Made by a program: the position numbers and the translations under genes. Of a DNA stretch of 64,000 bases, positions 24,744 to 39,440 are shown one piece after another. The notes under the pieces were generated by a model. That model made no database searches and had not been told where the DNA came from. It was given only the letters and a program-made list of their open reading frames with translations. Each line of letters opens with the position of its first letter. Position 1 is the first letter of the stretch. This DNA comes from Bagarius yarrelli (taxonomy: Eukaryota; Chordata; Actinopteri; Siluriformes; Sisoridae): positions 1,457,032-1,521,031 of the forward strand of contig VCAZ01000054.1 in NCBI GenBank assembly GCA_005784505.1. The letters are read 5' to 3'.

Positions 24744-26843
24744 CCCACTAGAAGTATGCGAGTGATCTGCCAGGTACGGTACTTTCTTTTTCTTTACTGC
24801 TCGTTTTTACACCGGTTTAATCTCCAGCATCCTTATCTGATTCAGCATGTGCATCACACTCTCCACATCCCTTTTCCTCCATCACCCTGAATGCAGTGCA
24901 TCAGCTGAGACCTGATTAGTGCAAAGTTCTTCTTTATCTCTACATTGGAGCGATGAGGCTAACAGATGACCACCTCCTGTTTAGCGTTAACGGAAGGACA
25001 GAAAACACAGAAAACACTCAAAGACTTGGGGCTCTTGGGGGTGGGGGGGGGGTTGGAGTGTGAAGGGTGGAAATTTGAACGTTTAAAGTCTTGTGTGTGT
25101 GTGTGTGTGTGTGTGTTTCTGGAAAATGATCGTGTAATGTTTAAGCATGATGCCTCTGTGTTCTGGCAGTGTAAAAGGAGTGTGATTGTGAGACTATATT
25201 CATAAGAAGAATACAATAAGGAACCCTATTGAGAATCAAAGAGCGAGCGAGAGAGAGAGAGAGAATAATGATGGTTTACGCTGCACGTAAATGTTTTTAA
25301 ATATTTCCCACAATGCCAAACTTTACTAAAATTCCAAAACATTTTCAATTGGAGACTGAAATGTGGATTATATTTAATTATAGCACCATCACGTCTCATC
25401 TGGTCGCCTGCAGGGACTCATCCGCTTTCATTTTTAACCAAGTCAGACACCAAAAAGTCTCAATTTCAAAACTAACACTCTCTTTGTTTTTTTCTTAATC
25501 TCTCTCGCTTTCTCCCTTCCTCTCTCTCTCTCCCTGCACTGTGTGTGTAGGAGACATATATCGAGATCCAGACAGAACACTTACCGCAGCTGTTGTTGAA
25601 GATGATGTCGGCTGTCACGCTGCAGCTGGCTGCTCTCAGTCTGTCAGAACTCACTCACTGTCTGTGTCTCTGCTCCAAAATCCTCAGTAAAGTCCAGCCA
25701 CCGCTCGTCTCCCCACTCGTCCTCCCGTCCAATGGCTCTCCCCGAGAGCAGGACACACGCCAGGTCAGCTCTCTCACTCACTCACTCACTCACTCACTCA
25801 CTCACTCACTCACTCACACATACAGCTATGGAGGATAGGGAAACAATAAAAAGAAAATAAAAATGATGTTTGCTTTTTTAATTTATTGAATAAAGTGTTT
25901 CTTTTATTTTTGGATGTGTTTTTGCTATGACCTTACATATTCTTTTGTTATATTTTTTTTTCTCGATTTCTCTCTTTCGTTCTCTCATTCTCTTGTAGGC
26001 TGCCTCGTCATCTCCAGATGTCCCAGTTAGTGAGGATGTGTTTGAGGACAGGGAAAGTTCCTCGCCTGTTCGTTCTTTTGAAAGCAGCTTTACAGATTTT
26101 GTTCAGTATGAAGGGGAGGAGTCTGAAAACCATGCCCCTCCCCGATCCAGAGTCCCGGACGGTTCTGCTGCAGCCTCTAAAGCTCAGGGTGCTCCTGTGA
26201 TGCAGCGCTGCCTTGAGCATTTCCAGAACTTCCTGTGCCGACTGGTGGAGCTCTACATCGCTCCGTGTCACACGGTGGGCAGAGATAACCCAGAGGAGGC
26301 GGAGTCAGCAGACGGGTTGCGTGTATTTGATCAGAAGGAGTGTGTGTCTGCGTTCACAGCTGCATGTCAGCTCTTCTTAGAGTGTTCCAGTTTTCCAGTG
26401 TACGTTGCAGAGGGCAACCTGAAATCTTCCAACAGAGAGGATGATGAAGGTCAGAGTGCATCAGAAATTTAACATGCTATTCATGGTTTATTAACAATTC
26501 AATGAAGTTAATTACTTACAATAAAAATAATGATGATTTTAGACAGTGGCAGCGTGACTCCACCTCCTCCTCCTCGGTGGCTTGAGTCTCTGATGAATGC
26601 CTGTTTTTCTGAGCTGGACTTCAGCGTACGTGCCGTCGCCGTCTCTCTTCTTATGGACCTGGTGGGCCTGACTCAGTCCGTCGCCATGGTGACAGCAGAA
26701 CGGGTTGGCGTGGCCGACTCCTCCCAGCCAATGAGCCCGAATCAGGGCCGTGTCGCTGTGGTGATCAGGCCACCGCTTACGCAGGGGATGTTAAAGCACA
26801 TCGCTGATAACACTGACTTCTTCAAGGTGAGACATTAATATTG

Positions 26844-26883
<40 letters not shown>

Positions 26884-29800
26884 TTAAATTCTCTTTTTTT
26901 TGGAATCGAAGTTATATTTGGTGTTAGAGAGAGTTTCTGTTTTCTGTTGGCTGTGTGAGCAGCGCTATGTTGTTGTGTTCGTGTCAGGGAACTCAGGAAA
27001 ATGGACGATGCCTAATTTCTAGTCTTGGAAAATCTGATCGGAGCAGTTGTCTGTGTGAGGGCTGTGCTGGTTTAGAACAGTTTATTTACAGGATTTAGAC
27101 ATCAGGAGGAGAACTGGGGTGGGTTCCTATCCTGCTCTGGATGCTCTGCGGGACTCCCCGGAGACGGTCTCTTGGTGCGGCGTACTCTGCCACGTTGGGT
27201 AAATCGGACACTACACAGCAGCTCAGAGCGCTGCGGTGTATCTCCATGTCTTTAACTTCATACCATTTAGCAGTTTCCATATCATAACACTCCACATCAT
27301 AGATGGTGGTAAAGCCGTTATATCCTCCAACAACGAACAAGAGGTCGTCCACCACCTCGATGCCGAAGTTGCTGCGCTGGTTGACCATTGACGGGATGGG
27401 TCTCCATGAATCACTTTGAGGATTATAGACCTCTGCGCTTCTCAGCCGTCTAACACCATTATACCCCCCTACAGCATAAACCTGTCCTTGGTATGCAATC
27501 ACTCCCACTCCGCTCCTTCTGCAGCTCATGCGCCGGATAAATGTCCACCTGTCGATTTGAGGATTGTAATACTCCGCCGTAAACGAACACCTGGTGCCAT
27601 CGAAGCCTCCACATATGTACACTTTGTTGTTTAGTGTAGTTGCGCTTGCGTCACTCCTTGGCAGCTGCATCGGTGAGACGAAAGTCCACTGATTACTCTC
27701 AGGTTCGTATCGCTCAACGGTGCTTAGTCGATCATCACCATCATATCCTCCCATCGCATAGATTCGACCGTCCAGTGCACACACACTCACGTAAGCGCGG
27801 TAACTGTGCATGGAGCCCAGCTGAGCCCAGGTCCTGGTGATGGGGTCAAACCGTCTCACGCTGTTGTAGTAATTCACGCCGTCGTAGCCTCCGATGCAAT
27901 ACACAAAGCCGTGGAGATACACCGCCCCGTGGTAAGCTCGTGGACTCTCATTGTTGCATGTCATGTTAACCCAGCGATCTGTTCGCATATCATACGCTTC
28001 TAAGGCGTTGGTGGGAGCTCGGCGGCTCCAGCCACCAATGGCCAGCAAAATGGAGCAGGGCAGACGGGGTCGTGACAGTTCAGACTTGGGAGGCCGGTTT
28101 GGGTTGGAGAATCCTATCAGAACCCTGTTGATGATTGGCCTACATGCAGCGTTACCTTTCACTAAAGCGTTGTTCTTCACTTTATTCATAAAGTAATCGC
28201 GGGTAAGTAGCGCTAGGCGCACTTTGGGCAATAACGCTGCCATGTGCGCTCTCCGCTTCTGCAGGGCATGTCCGATCCAGTGTAAAATGGACTCAAACAC
28301 AACATTCTCCTGTTTCACGTTCAACTGGTCGTTCTCGATGATCTCGCTTAACTGCTCAGCCGTCAGCTCCAGGAACTCCTCAGACACATTCACCATCTCT
28401 TCGAAATGGTGCAGGATGAAGAGAAACGCCTGCTGCTTCAACAACTTCAACATGTAGAAGTGAGCAAAACGCCAGACGCCGATGCAGTTCTCCAGACAGA
28501 GCCGAGTTTTGAGGAAAGCGCAGCACTCGTTTACCAGGCCACTCACCGCCAGATAGTCAGCGGCGTTCAGCAGGGATTGGACGTTTTCCTCAGTGATGGT
28601 AACACGTTGTATATACGCGTACTCCAGGATCAGCTGCATGATCTCTGAGGAGATGTCGGAGATGCCCGAGATGCCATACTCGCGCGTCTCGTTAGGATGC
28701 CAGCCTCCTGTGAATAGAGCTCTGAAGAACGAGCTGCAGCCACACAGGATGTTTTTGTGCGCATAGAACTCGGCACCGTCCACTCTGATGAGGACGTCAC
28801 ACAGTTGCTTCTCTGAGCGCAGTTGGTTGTAAATGACGCAAGGCATCGAATCCACCTTCCTCTCTGTCTCTTCCTCCTGCTTACTCATGCCCTGTCTGCT
28901 GGATTTGTGAGTCTCTGACAGCTCTGTCTGAATTGTGTTGATATAAAGGAAGCGGTTCACAATGTTTCAATTCTTTATTAAGTCACAATAAATAAAAAAC
29001 CCAAACTCTCAAGAAGTGGAAAAAGCAACCTGTATGTTTAGAAGTTACTTTAAACTCAGGTGCTTTTGAGTTCTTTACTATTTAAAAGAAATGTATAAAA
29101 TAACTATAACCACTTTATAGCGTTAAAATAATTACACAATAAAGCAGATTTTAATTCTGAGTCGAGTTCCTTTACGGTGTGACGTCATCCTTTTCCTCTT
29201 CTTCCTCAACCGCGTCGAACCTAAACATTAAACAAAACCACTACAGCTCAGGGTCCAAACATATATATAAATGATATAAAATAATATTGTTTTCACCTGT
29301 TTATGGTGATTTTTTTGTTGTTGTTGAGATTATCTGTATGTCAGGGTCACTCACGTGATCATTTCTCATCACTTTCGGCTGTCCTCAGCGAGGCGCGAGC
29401 GATGATTTGATCATGTAGTCGATTCTTTGATGAAACCGTTCGCGTTAATCTAAAAACAAGAAGATGAACAGATGTTAAATTCCCTTCTTACTTTCATAAA
29501 AGCGCCGGACTTAATTCCGTGTTTCATGCACGAGTTTATCCGGTTCGTTTTAATTCAATAATATATAGCCGCCTAGATAGTTTAATAAAAAATATAATAA
29601 TATTAGAATTAAATTTTCGTGTGTAAACGGATTTCCACCGATTAGTGTCTCAATAAATCAACGAAATGTAACTTATTTAGTGTGGGTTTTTTTTTTTTAA
29701 TTTAATATATTTATACATTTTTATTTATCCGCTTTTCCGGGTTTAGGAATTGAAGCGCGTGAAGCAGCGGCGACCGGATATTTATGTCACATTATGAACA

Positions 29801-32800
29801 GAATTAAATTAAATTTTCTTTTGTTTTTTAAAAAGCCATAACTTAATTTTGATTTTACCGCAGCAGTCATAAATCTGTTCACCTTCCTTCAACCACAACA
29901 ACGCATCTTCACACACAGACACACACACACTGATAAACTTAAATATTATTATTGTTTTGGAAAGGGGCAAATGACAAGACTGACAAGAATGTGTTTTCAT
30001 TTTTCATTCATAAAAAAATTAAGTTATGTTTTATTGATTTATATTTTGTTATGACCTATAGTAGGTTATGACCTCCAGGTCAGGTATGACTTGGGAATAG
30101 GGCTGAGATCTCGCCTCACTTTTTTAAAACATCACCATAGTCCGACTCGTATACATCTTCTCAAATTGAAAACATAAGTAAGTACATAGATAATAATAAA
30201 ATAACAACCATACAAGGCACGTTTGGCGTGTAAGTAGTGGACGAGGGTAGGTAGTGTTTTGGGGAATGGGGAAGCGAATTCAGGCCCTGTTGCCCTACAG
30301 CTCATTCCCTGGCAGTCCTGCTGTGCGTGACATGGTCTGTGGACTAACTGCAGGGATCAGAGGCAACCCTTATAATTAATAAATAGTCTTTATTTATTAC
30401 CGTTAATATTAATATTATTATTATTTTTATTACTTGCCCTTTTTCGTCACCCTTCCCCAACATTAATGAATTAATTATTATATTTCTTTTTTTCCTCTTT
30501 TTCTTCTTCTGTTTCTTCTTCTTCTTGCCCTCTCTTGTCCAGAGCGTGGCGGTGTTGTTGTGGGATCATTTGGGTGAATCGACACCTCAGCATCATCAGC
30601 GAAGTGTGGAACTTTTCTACCAGCTGCACAACCTTGTTCCCTCATCCAGCATCTGCGAGGACGTCATCAGTAACCAGCTGATGCACAGAGACAAGGTGCT
30701 ACACGTTAAAAGATAACCTTTGTGTTTAAGGAACACGTCTGTTAACCTGATGGATCATCTGTTTTTTCATTCTTTCAGAAAATTCGTTTGGAAGCTCATG
30801 TAAAATTCTCAGTCTTATGGCATCTGACCCGAGACCTGAACATAACCAAGTCTTCTCCTTTCAGCCGCACGTTTGACAGGTGAGATGGAATCTTTAGGAC
30901 ATGCAGCGCTTGGAAATAATAAAGTTATTAAGAAGTTACAAACTACAGATCATAACAAAATAAAGGGAGTCACTCCTTAGACTAGGTGGTGATGTACACC
31001 TAGAACCTTAAATTAGGTTTTAATTCTATCATGACGCAGGTCTCTCTTCATCATGCTGGACAGTCTAAGTTTTTGGGACGGTTCTGTAAGCGCTGTGGGG
31101 CGGGCGTGGCTCAATCAAGTTCTCCAGAGACACGACATTGCCCGTGTTCTCGAGCCGATTCTTCTGATGCTGCTGCACCCGAAAACACACCGTGTGTCGA
31201 TCCAGCGTGTTCAGGCTCAGCGCCACTGGACCTGTACCTTTCCTGACCCTCTGGCAACAGGACCGGGACCAGAGCCACAAGCAGATGTATATTTGGGAGA
31301 CACAGGCTGCTCTAACCGTAAGTTCTGCTTTTATTTTGTTGCTTTGTTTACGGTTTTGTTCACTTGATGGCGTCTGATCTATAGACAGTGTGATAGTCAA
31401 TGAAATGTCTAAAAATATCTGTTTTTATTATTTGTTCTGTCCTATAGACTATTGTTTATCTCAGCAAAACCAGAAGATTCTTCCTCTGGATGACATGGAG
31501 CCCTTCAGCCTTACGGTGAACCCTTTAAGTGACAGTCTATCACTTCTGAGCCTAAGCATCGAAAACCTACAACTTTGTGGTGAATATCAACCTCCAGACC
31601 AACAGGGGGAGCACCTGAGCTCAGAGTCGACCGGCTCCCAGTCCTCCACTGTGGATAACGGCAGCTTGAGTGAGCTGGAAGGAAGTGGTAGTGCTGTTAA
31701 TACGTGCGATCAGACAACAGAGGAGGCAGAATTGGAGGACAACACAATAGTTTCTGTGATTCTTGAAGAACTGTTGGACAGGGTGGTGCAAATGGTGGAA
31801 GACAGTTTAGTTGGGACACCTTCACCTCCAGAGGTTTGGACACGCACTGACTCAGACAGTTCTAATACCTCAGAAGGATCCATTGAAGCTCAGGTCAACA
31901 TGGATCTGTTTTTAGACAATCAGAATCGAACACTTCCTGAATTGGTGGCTGGTGGCACGCTGGAATTTCTCACAGTTCCTTCATTAGGTGATGCACCTTG
32001 TGAAGGAATTACAAGACACAGTTCGTCGCCTTCTATTGTCACACTTCCAGATAGTATTGGAAATGGTACTCCAGAGCTTAGCTTGAGGCCAGATGACCCT
32101 CAGTCCCGAAAACGTAGTCACAGCAGCACTCAGCTTAGTCTGAAAGGTAAAATCATGGAGCGTTTTACTGACATATCTCCTGGAGCCAAGCCCAAGGTGA
32201 AGAAGAACAAGAAGAAAGAGGAAGTCCGTCGAAAGTCAAACCAGGTAGATAAGAACCGCCCCCCCAGCATCTTCTTTGGTGACAGCTTGGATTTAGAGAA
32301 CTGGTACAGCTGTGGTGAAGGCGAGGTTTCTGAAATCGAAAGCGATATCGGATCTCCTAGTGGCAGTGCTGGTGGAGTCCCAGGCTCGTCCAGGTCTTCT
32401 ACTTGCCTTAATCGCTTTAACATTCACCCTCTTTACCAGCACGTGCTCCTGTATCTGCAGATCTACGATTCCTCTCGGACTCTTCATGCTATTTCTGCCA
32501 TAGCTGCTATGTTGCGCACAGCACCTGCTGGCTTTGTCAGTGCTATTTCCACCACCAGCATCAACAACACCTACACACCTCAGCTCTCACTTCTTCAGAA
32601 CCTTCTAGCACGACATCGTGTTTCTGTCATGGGTAAAGATTTTTATTGCCCTATTCCACAGGATTCACATTCACATTCCTTCCGCAGCGCGATGTACCTG
32701 GAGATCATCATCTCACTGTGCCTTTACTTCTTGCGGAGTTATTATTCCTCACACGTACCAGCGGCTCCGCAGGATCTGGCAGGGAACCGCACCATGCAGC

Positions 32801-34718
32801 TGGCCAGTGTTGAAGTCCTGACTCTGCTCTTCAGTGAGCTTGCCAAGGTAACGGGTGGCTCAGCTAAAGGGTTTGCCAGCTTTATCAGCGATGTCCTGTC
32901 CAAGTGCAAGGTGCAAAAGGTGGCACTGCACTGCCTGCTCTCGTCCATCTTCAGCGCTCAGAAGTGGCATGAGCAGCGCACGCGTGGAACCAACCTACAT
33001 GCTGTTGAGGAGGGACTGTCCGAGGACAGCATCATCAACTTGTCAGAAGACCAGCTTGATGGATGCAGTGGTCTACAGTCTCAGCTGCTTCGCCTTATTC
33101 AGAGCCTCATCGTACTTGAGCATCATGTGTTGGTCCCTGGAGAGGAAAGTGGAGAGGCTGGGCCAGGAACAGGAAATCCCGGAAGTGTCGCTGGAGCCGG
33201 GGCTGGTTGTGGAGGTTTTGAGATTCTGGGTGGAGAAGTGGAACATGTAAATCCTCAACAGCCGATGGCGTCATTGCAGTATTTACATGGGCAACCAATT
33301 ACAGCACAGGGTATGTTTTTATGTGCTGTGATCCGGGCTCTTCACCAGCACCATGCCTGTAAGATGCACCCACAGTGGATCAGCCTGGTCACCGCCACGC
33401 TGCCCTACATGGGTCGGGTTTTGCGTCGCGTGGTCGCTTCAGTAACGCTGCAGCTTTGCAGGAACCTGGACAACCTGATCCAGCAGTACCGCTATGAGAC
33501 CGGAATCACCGACATCAGGTATGCCCCCTATCAGCAAAATAGGTACTGTATGTTATGAGACACAAGCGGCTCATTGAAATGTGGCTTCTGGAAAAATCTA
33601 TTAGTTTGTTGTATTTTTAGGCCGCAGTGGATGGCGCTATGTATTCCTCCTGATCTGATCCTTACTGTGCTGGAGGGAGTCACAGCAATCATCCATTACT
33701 GCCTGCTCGACCCGTCCTCACAGTATCACCAGGTAGAGGTTGTCGCATTGCTACAAACGTACCCGTTTTAATGTTAAGAGGTTTTAGGTTAGGTTTTTAG
33801 GTTCTTTCTCTTTATTTGTTTTGGTTTTCACACAGCTCCAGGTGAGTGTGGATCAGAAGCACCTGGCTGAGGCACGTTCAGGTATCCTGTCCATCCTTCA
33901 CACCATCATGTCCTCGGTCACGCTGCTCTGGAGTGCACTTTACCTGGCTGACTGCTCCGAGCGACCCAGTGGCGCCAGCTGCAACTCCAATATCAACCTG
34001 GGGTCCACTAAGGTGAGAAGATTTACATTAGACTCATGGAAGGTTTAATGTTATTTAGGTTCTAGCAGTTTAATAAACGTCTGGGGAAAATATGAAAAAG
34101 AAATGAATCACAGATGCTGAACTTTTCTATCGTACAGAATCTCCGTCAGCAGATCCTAGAGTTACTCGGGCCAATCTCGATGAACCACGGAGCTCACTTC
34201 ATGGCCGCCATCGCTTATGTCTGGAACGAAAGAAAACAGAACAAAACTCCTGCTAGGAACAAGGTGCACATCAGCCCCAGAGATACGATACATTACTTAC
34301 AGTGTGAAAGAGGAGATGCGAATATGACTGTGTGTGTGTGTAGGTCATTCCTACAGCGAGTGATGAACAGCTGCTCCTGGTGGATTTGGTGAGAAGTGTT
34401 AATGCCATGCGCACTGAAACCGTGATGCAAACAGTGAAGGAGGTTCTCAAACAGCCACCAGCCATTGCCAAGGAGAAGGTTCTCAAACTGCATTCTATTA
34501 ATAATAAATAATTAATATTATTTCATTACTACTTAATAGCAGTTTTGGGTTTTTTTGTTTTTAAACTGAAAAGCTAGTTATAAGTATAAACGCTAAAACA
34601 TCAGAATGTTAATAAAGGTGAAATTTTTTTTTTCCCTGTCTCTTCCTCTCCCTCCTTCCCTCTCTCTCTCTGTCTTTCTCTCTCCATATCACTATATGCC
34701 ACTCTTTTTCCTTCTATC

Positions 34719-34750
<32 letters not shown>

Positions 34751-35603
34751 CAGAAGAATCTTTCTCTTGAAGTGTGCATGCTTCAGTTTTTCTATGCGTA
34801 TGTCCAGAGGTGAGATAAACAGCACACACACTCGTCTCTGACTCAGTAAGTTATCAGTAATTGAACAGTAATGTTACATTAACGATGACGTTCTGCAGGA
34901 TTCCGGTGTGTAGTTTAGTCGACAGTTGGCCCTCACTGCTTTCACTGCTAAAAGACTCGGTGCAGCTTGGCCTTCCTGCTCCGGGGCAATTCCTCCTTCT
35001 CGGGTAACACACACGCACATATATGCACACCTGTGTGTGCATACACACACACAAAGGTGCAACAGATGGCTAAATTTTGCTCTGTGGTATTTTAGCGTTC
35101 TGAATGAATTTATTCTGAAGAATCCAACTCTAGAAAGTAAGAAGGACCAGCGCGAGCTGCAGGTGAGAGAAACTTCCTTACAGCTACACCACTGCCTCAG
35201 CCTTGGCCTCAGAGAGAGCGAGAGACAGAGAGAGCGAGAGAGCGAGAGACAGAGAGAGCGAGAGAGCGAGAGACAGAGAGAGCGAGAGACAGAGAGAGCG
35301 AGACACAGAGACAGAGAGAGCGAGAGACAGAGACAGAGAGAGCGAGAGACAGAGAGAGCGAGAGACAGAGAGAGCGAGAGACAGAGAGAGCGAGAGACAG
35401 AGAGAGCGAGAGACAGAGAGAGAGAGCGAGAGACAGAGACAGAGAGAGAGAGAGCAAAAGACAGACACAGAGAGAGAGAGCGAGACACAGACACACAGAG
35501 AGATGAGAGCGAAACTACAACACAGAGAGAGAGAGAGAGAGAGAGCGAGCGAAACACAGACACAGAGAGAGAGAGAGAGAAACAGCGAGCGAAACACAGA
35601 CAC

Positions 35604-35642
<39 letters not shown>

Positions 35643-35647
35643 AACAC

Positions 35648-35678
<31 letters not shown>

Positions 35679-35889
35679 CAGAGAGAGAGAGAGAGAGCGA
35701 ACACAGACAGACACAGAGAGAGAGAGCGAGAGAGCGAGCGAAACACAGACACAGAGGAGAGAGAGAGAGAGAGAGCGAGAGACCACAGAAGAGAGAGAGA
35801 GAGAGAGAGAGCGAAACACACACACACAGAGAGAGAGAGAGCGAAACACAGACACAGAGAGAGAGAGAGAGAGAGCGAGCGAAACACAG

Positions 35890-35930
<41 letters not shown>

Positions 35931-36741
35931 AACACAGACACAGAGAGAGAAGAGAGAGCGAGCGAAACACGACAACAGAGAGAGAGAGAGAGAGAGAGCG
36001 AGCGAAACACACGACACAGAGAGAGAGAGAGCGAGCGAAACACAGACACAGAGAGAGAGAGAGAGCAGAGAGAGAGAGAGAGAACAGAGCGAAACGACAG
36101 ACACAGAAAGAGCGAGCGAACACAGACACAGAGAGAGAGAGCGAAACACAGAGACAGACAGAGAGAGAGAGCGAAACACCGACACACAGACACAGAGAGA
36201 GAGAGAGAGAGCGAGCGAAACACAGAACAGAGAGAGCGAGCCAAACACAGACACAGAGAGAGAGAGCGAACACAGAGAGAGAGAGAGAGAGCACAGAGAG
36301 AGAGAGAGAGAGAGCGAGAACGAAACAACAGACACAACAGAAAGAGATAGAGCGAACAACAGACACACAGAGAGAGAGAGAGCGAAACACAGACACAGAG
36401 AGAGAGAGAGAGAGCGAAACAGAGACACAAGAGAGAGAGAGAGCGAAACACAGAGAGAGAGAGAAGGAGCAGAGAGCGAACACAGAGAGAGAGAGAGAGC
36501 GAACAACAGACAACACAGAGAGAGAGGAGAGAGCGAACACAGACCACAGAGAGAGCGAGAGAAACACAGACACACAAAACAGAGAGAGAGAGAGCGAACA
36601 CAGACACACAGAGCGAGAGAAGAGCGAAACAACACCAAAGACACAGAACACCCAGAGAGAGAGAGAGAGAAACACAGACAGAGAGAGAGAGAGAGAGAGA
36701 GAAACACAGACACAGAGAGAGAGAGAGAGAGAGAGAAACAG

Positions 36742-36794
<53 letters not shown>

Positions 36795-36845
36795 CAGACA
36801 CAGAGAGAGAGAGAGCGAAACACAGAGAGAGAGAGAGAGCGCGAA

Positions 36846-36882
<37 letters not shown>

Positions 36883-38982
36883 CGGGCAAGAGACTAGTGG
36901 CTGGTGGTGTTGATCAGAAATGTGTTTGCTTAACAGGATGTGACACACAAAATTGTGGAGGCCATCGGAACGATCGCAGGGTCTTCTCTGGAACAAACCA
37001 CTTGGTTAAGGAGGAACCTGGAGGTGAAACCATCCCCTCAGATTGTAGTGGATGGAGCAGGACTAGAGACAGACGTGGAGGGTGAGACAGAGAAAGAGAG
37101 ACTGAGATTATTACAGCATTATTACAATTTAACATGTGTGTATTTGTGTGTTTCAGATTTAATGCTCACGGTGATGGAGGCGTCGAGTTTCACTCCCTCT
37201 GTATACAGCGTTCACGCGCTCACACTGCTGGCAGAGGTGAATTCTCACACGCATGGCACTGTGTGTATGTGTGTAGTTGTGGGTTTGTATGTAGTTGTAA
37301 GTAATTCTATGTGTTTTTGTGCAGGTGTTGGCTCACCTGTTGGACATGGTGTTCTACAGTGATGAGAAAGAGAGAGTGATCCCCCTGCTGGTCAACATCA
37401 TGCACTATGTTGTGCCCTATTTACGCAACCACAGGTATACCTGAGAGTGTAATTCTTTACGGTGGTAATATTTTTTTACTGTGTTGATGTTCTTCGCGGC
37501 GGTCCTGTTTTTTGCGGTGGTGATGCTCTTCTCTATGTTAATAATTTTCGAGGTGGTAACGTTCTTTGAGGTGGTGAAGCTTCTTTATGGCGGTGATGTT
37601 CTTTGCAGAGGTGATGTTCTTTGCGGAGGGTTTTTTTTACGGCGGTGATGTTCTCTGCGGTGGTGAAGCTTTTTTACGGCGGTGATGTTCTCTGCGGTGG
37701 TGATGTTTTTTGTGTTGGTGATGTTTTAGCGGAAGTGTTGTTTTTTTGCGGTATTTTAGCTCTTTTGTGGCTGTAATTTTTTTTCAGTGGTGATGTTCTT
37801 TGCTGTGATGATGTTCTTCACGGTGGTAATGTTTTTTGCTGGCGTCTTTCCCACTCGCGTCTTTGCATTTTTATCATCAATATCTTGGTGTTGATGTTCC
37901 TTTCAGTGTTGATGTTCTTCGCTGTGTTGATGCTCTTCACGATGTTATTGCTCTTTACGGTGTTGATGTTCTTCAGGTGTTGATGTTCTTCATGGTGTTG
38001 ATGTTCTTCATGGTGTTGATGTTCTTCATGGTGTTGACGTTCTTTACGATGTTGAGGTTCTTTGCGGTGTTGATATTCTTCATGGTCTTGATGTTTTTCA
38101 TGGTGTTGATGTTCTCCATTGTTGTTCTTGATGATCTGCTCCTATCTCAGTGCCCACAATGCTCCGAGTTACCGGGCGTGTATTCAGCTCCTGAGCAGTC
38201 TGAGTGGATATCAATACACACGGCGAGCATGGAAGAAAGAAGCCTTTGACCTGTTCATGGATCACACCTTCTTCCAGATGGATGCATCATGTGTAACTTA
38301 GTGAGTGTTAATAATCAGAAAAACCTGCTAAAACATAAATTTAAAAAAATTATAGTCATGTCATTATTCCAGTGTTTGAAATCTTGTGTGTGTGTGTGTG
38401 TTTTCTCAGCTGGCGAGCCATCATAGATCACCTAATGACCCATGATAAGACCACTTTCAGAGATCTAATGAGTGAGTTTGTCCATTTCATTAAACTGATT
38501 TAATTCACACACTGAATCAACACACCTGCACCTGCACCAAATCTACACCACACCTTCACCTGCACCAAACCTACACCACACCTGCACCGAACCCGTATCA
38601 CACCTGTACTACACCAAACCTTCACCGCACCTGCACCAAACCTACACCACACCTGCATCACACCTCTATCGAACCTGCACCACACCTGTACTGCACCTGC
38701 ACCAAACCTCTACCGCATCTTTACAAAACCTTGACTGCACCTGCACCTGCACCTCACCTGTACCGAACCTCTACCACACCTGTACCAAACTTGTAGTAAA
38801 ACATCTGTGTGTGTTTCAGCGCGTGTGGCTGTAGCTCAGAACAGCTCTCTAAATCTCTTCACTAACCGTGACGCAGAGCTGGAGCAGAGAGCCTTGCTGC
38901 TGAAACGCCTCGCATTCACTATCTACAGCAGTGAGGTGGACCAATACCAAAAATACCTCCCAGATATACAAGGTACACACAG

Positions 38983-39013
<31 letters not shown>

Positions 39014-39405
39014 TGTATAGTAATTAACACTAACTATATATAATATAAATTATGTATTACACACAACCCCATATTTGTGATTCATTTTGTGCTGTTTGTG
39101 TGTGTGTGTTTGGTGTATCAGAGCGGCTGGTGGAGAGTCTGCGTCTCCCTCAGGTACCGATCCTGCACGCTCAGGTCTTCCTGTTCTTTCGAGTTCTGCT
39201 GCTGCGAATGTCTCCTCAACATCTCACCTCACTGTGGCCCACCATGATCACTGAGCTGGTACATATACACACAGACAGAAACGCAGACACAAACGCACAC
39301 ATCATTATTGTTCTACATTTCAGCATGTTTCCTTCTCCTCTTAGGTTCAGGTGTTTTTACTAATGGAGCAGGAGCTCACTGCAGACGAGGATATCACCAG
39401 GTATC

Positions 39406-39440
<35 letters not shown>

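Noticed and set aside
27223..28648. Several 60-80-codon plus-strand ORFs
   Set aside because: Antisense shadows of the KLHL10-like coding frame.
34874..36889. ORFs of 474-671 codons on both strands
   Set aside because: They translate a GA/CT satellite (Ser-Leu and Arg-Glu repeats), overlap real dop1a exons in another frame and have no domain content.
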